Source: Epithemia pelagica
Lineage: Eukaryota > Bacillariophyta > Bacillariophyceae > Surirellales > Surirellaceae
Direction: 5' to 3'
DNA: 64,000 nt
NCBI GenBank assembly: GCA_946965045.2
Contig: OX337230.1
Span: 992,001 to 1,056,000 of the forward strand
Shown: piece after piece, positions 61,953 through 64,000 of the stretch
How the letters are laid out: each line of letters begins with the position of its first letter
Numbering within the stretch: the stretch's first letter is position 1
Notes under the pieces: model-generated
Told to the model about the DNA's origin: nothing
The model's input: only the letters and a program-made list of their open reading frames with translations
Databases searched by the model: none
Position numbers and translations under genes: made by a program

Positions 61953-62091
61953 GGACATTGATGCTCGGTAGAGCAGACAATCAGGTAGGTCACCAACCGA
62001 TACAAGCTTCTCAGGGTCAGAGAAGCAAGCAAGTCGAAGTCTATCAGAAGGATAGTCGGGACACAAAAGAGGATGTGATAAATGGTGATAT
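61953..62091. other. spacer before the retrotransposon
   Basis: Short gap between the broken open frame and the candidate LTR edge at 62092. Nothing recognised. Confidence 0.4.
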
Positions 62092-62710
62092 TGTTAGATT
62101 GTGTGTTGATTACTACGATAGGTCTACGTGAAATGTTCGGTCCTGCCAAGGGTCATGTATCATAGGTTCTTGGCGGCAACAGGTTTGGAATAGTTGGAGT
62201 TGATTCATGTGATGTATATGACATGTATATGTGGGCGGATAACATATACAGGGTCAACAGCTCTTGCTTTGGGTTGGCATAGTTGTTTTCATGGCGCGCA
62301 GCTTGTTGACAATTTGGAGATTGTGGGAATGGAAATATGGTCTCGCGTGATCGTGTATCGTGCTTGGGATACTTAGACCGTTGGATCGGATAGATGCCGA
62401 TAGCGCTCGGATGTCGCTTGGGCGCGCTCGATGATTTCGGGCGCGTACGCTTAGGGCGTTAGTACAGTGTCCGAGCAACGGCCAAATTTACGTCCGTTGT
62501 AATACCGCACGACCCAATTTAGTCTTGAGAGTGAGTTCGTCAATCTATTCTCACTTTTCATGATTTGCGAAGAAATATAGGTCGATATAGCGCGAAGCTA
62601 GGAAACATAGCTCGAAGCTAGAGGGCATGATGCGATAGCACGAGGCTATGTGACATGGGGAATCGATGAGATGTAGAATCTAACCACCATAGACGGTGAG
62701 AATTCTAACA
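62092..62710 (-). mobile_element. Candidate 3' LTR of the Ty1/copia element
   Basis: On the minus strand a purine run TGTGGGGAG (polypurine tract candidate) is followed by TGTTAGAATTCTCACC at 62710, a typical LTR start. A matching end ...AATCTAACA lies at 62092, giving a TG...CA unit of 619 bp with a short terminal inversion. The U3 side contains three imperfect copies of ATAGCnCGAAGCTA at about 62588-62650. The partner LTR is outside the window, so the boundaries rest on the inverted ends only. Confidence 0.55.
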
Positions 62711-64000
62711 CTCCCCACAACTCGTCGTTTCAGCCTTGTCATCATTGGATTTGTTGAGGTCTTGAACTTCTCCTTTCCAAAACAACAATGGCTTGAGCAT
62801 GGGCCAGATAGATACGAAATCCCAATGTTTGCTAAGGATATCGGCGGGGTTGGTCTTTCCATCTTTCCAGTAGAATGCAACATACTTTGCTGCGATGGCT
62901 TCACGAACTCGGTGGTATGACAGAAGATGGTGTCTCTTGGATAGTATGGAATGAGGAACGGTTGCATTGAGCACAACAGATCTGTTATCTCCGTACATGT
63001 AACTTCGCTCTCGGATAGGTACTCCAAGGTAGCGGAGAGAATGTCGTAATTCTGTAATCTGATCTATTGCTGTCCTTGCAGCCACGAACTCGGATCCATA
63101 GGTAGCAGTTTCCACTGTGCTCTGTCTCTTGCTGTACCAGTCAATAGGTGTTCCGTTCAACAAATGTAGAACAGCAGTGACGGATTTACCAGTGACTATG
63201 TCATGCATGAGATTGGCATCAACATAATGAGTTGTAGTAACATAGCGGCCAAGAGGTGTTGGGCAGTCTTCAGGAATACGTTCACTTGCATTCGAATAGA
63301 CAGTGCAAGTCCAATCAAATTCTTGGGTAGGAAGACTTGAATAATCAGGCTCTCCAATCCTAAATCTGATTGCGCCTTCTGGGAGATGTGCAAGGTATCC
63401 ATAGATACGCTTGGCTCTATCAAGATGTCCTTTCCTCGGAGCAGCACGAAAGCGTGATAGCGTCATTGTAGCGGTGAAGACGTCGAAACGACCAATAGTG
63501 ATCACCCATTGAAGTTGTCCAATCAGAGTTTGGAAATGGTTAGTACCTTCTTCATCAAGGAGCTCAGAATCGTCCAATTCAGGATGGTCTCCACCAATAA
63601 GAGGTGTTTTGGCTTTCTTGGGTTTCTCCTTGAAGATTCGTTCGAAAGTGTCCATCATCTTACCAATGTAGCGTCTTGGATCTGCTACTAATGTTCCATC
63701 AGAATCCTTGGTGTAACAACATCCCAAGTGGAAATCAATAGGTCCATCTCCTTTGAGTTTGAAGTTGTATTTCTCCTTCAGGATCTTGCAGATATTCCCA
63801 GGATCAGTAGAAATAATGGCTAAGTCATCAACGTATACGGCAATGTATTCGTAACAGTCTTCTCCAGGTGCCTTCCTCATCCAGATATCCGGATCTGCTT
63901 TGCTTGGTGAAAATCCCATGTCTGTCAAAACATCGAATAAGACATCATGCCAGCGTGCGCCTGATGACTTCAATCCATAAAGTGCCTTGTATATAATCAG
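62705..64000 (-). CDS. Ty1/copia retrotransposon polyprotein, reverse transcriptase and RNase H end (partial)
   Basis: The open frame continues past the right edge; the first codons at the edge encode LIIYKALYGLKSSGARWHD, the standard copia reverse transcriptase motif. The active site is VYVDDLAII. The connection region includes LIGQLQWVITIGRFDVFTA, matching the copia G-L-W/Y...R-P-D segment in position. RNase H-like residues follow (HYVDANLMHD, ATYGSEFVA, YMYGDNRSVV, LSYHRVREAIAAKYVAFYW). The protein ends SCGEC with its stop codon at 62705-62707, already inside the candidate LTR, so the last codons overlap the polypurine tract. The frame is intact over 430 codons. Typical of diatom copia elements; integrase and gag would lie to the right of the window. 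Confidence 0.92.
   Translation of the reverse strand: MIIYKALYGLKSSGARWHDVLFDVLTDMGFSPSKADPDIWMRKAPGEDCYEYIAVYVDDLAIISTDPGNICKILKEKYNFKLKGDGPIDFHLGCCYTKDSDGTLVADPRRYIGKMMDTFERIFKEKPKKAKTPLIGGDHPELDDSELLDEEGTNHFQTLIGQLQWVITIGRFDVFTATMTLSRFRAAPRKGHLDRAKRIYGYLAHLPEGAIRFRIGEPDYSSLPTQEFDWTCTVYSNASERIPEDCPTPLGRYVTTTHYVDANLMHDIVTGKSVTAVLHLLNGTPIDWYSKRQSTVETATYGSEFVAARTAIDQITELRHSLRYLGVPIRERSYMYGDNRSVVLNATVPHSILSKRHHLLSYHRVREAIAAKYVAFYWKDGKTNPADILSKHWDFVSIWPMLKPLLFWKGEVQDLNKSNDDKAETTSCGEC

Overview
The window looks like nuclear DNA of a pennate diatom, possibly close to Seminavis; this is inferred from protein families and I could not run a search. The supporting families are a secreted protein with diatom-style CCP/CC cysteine modules and a roughly 1000-residue Pro-Ser tail, a diatom-type Ty1/copia element, a Harbinger element, a Mutator-like element, a Qa-SNARE with a short GT-AG intron, and long disordered Ser/Thr/Glu-rich proteins. 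Genes lie singly on both strands and mostly lack introns. There are no operons.

Layout. 1-2121 (-): a RING-IBR-RING ubiquitin ligase-like gene that runs off the left edge and carries a one-base frameshift. 3181-4241 (-): a syntaxin, also with a one-base frameshift, flanked by two copies of a ~130 bp repeat. 4880-28500: three paralogous seven-transmembrane receptor-like genes (4880-6517 -, 11715-13280 -, 26314-28500 +). Between them lie a globin-fold-like gene (9597-10517), a P-loop ATPase (24016-24957), a 1.58 kb long-TIR element (7421-9001) and a 9.3 kb Mutator-like element (14228-23510). 29840-33718: the secreted Cys/Pro-Ser protein. 34116-35132 and 36039-39209: a protein of unknown function and a protein with a duplicated Cys/His module. 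40598-48412: a 2604-residue acidic repeat protein. 48735-50888 (-): an acidic disordered protein ending in a CaaX box. 51771-53405 and 58345-60099: two paralogous disordered proteins now separated by a second copy of the long-TIR element, with a Harbinger transposon inserted into its right end. 60881-61188: a strand-switching GTGGAT/ATCCAC array. 61224-61952: a gene fragment with one in-frame stop. 62092-64000: the 3' part of a Ty1/copia element.

The most unusual object is the 9.3 kb element at 14228-23510. Its 40 bp terminal inverted repeats match at 38 of 40 positions. They enclose a Mutator-like transposase, a 97 bp x 14 tandem array placed exactly between two convergent stop codons, a second 750-residue gene I do not recognise, and a ~180 bp x 10.4 array that begins 7 bp from that gene's ATG. 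The arrays occupy the shared 3' region and the 5' region of the second gene, so they look like parts of the element rather than bystander satellites.

Two conserved genes (RBR ligase and syntaxin) are each broken by what reads as one missing A in an A-run, with the conserved protein continuing perfectly in the next frame. This pattern suggests consensus errors in the assembly at least as strongly as real pseudogenes, and it matters to anyone using the gene models.
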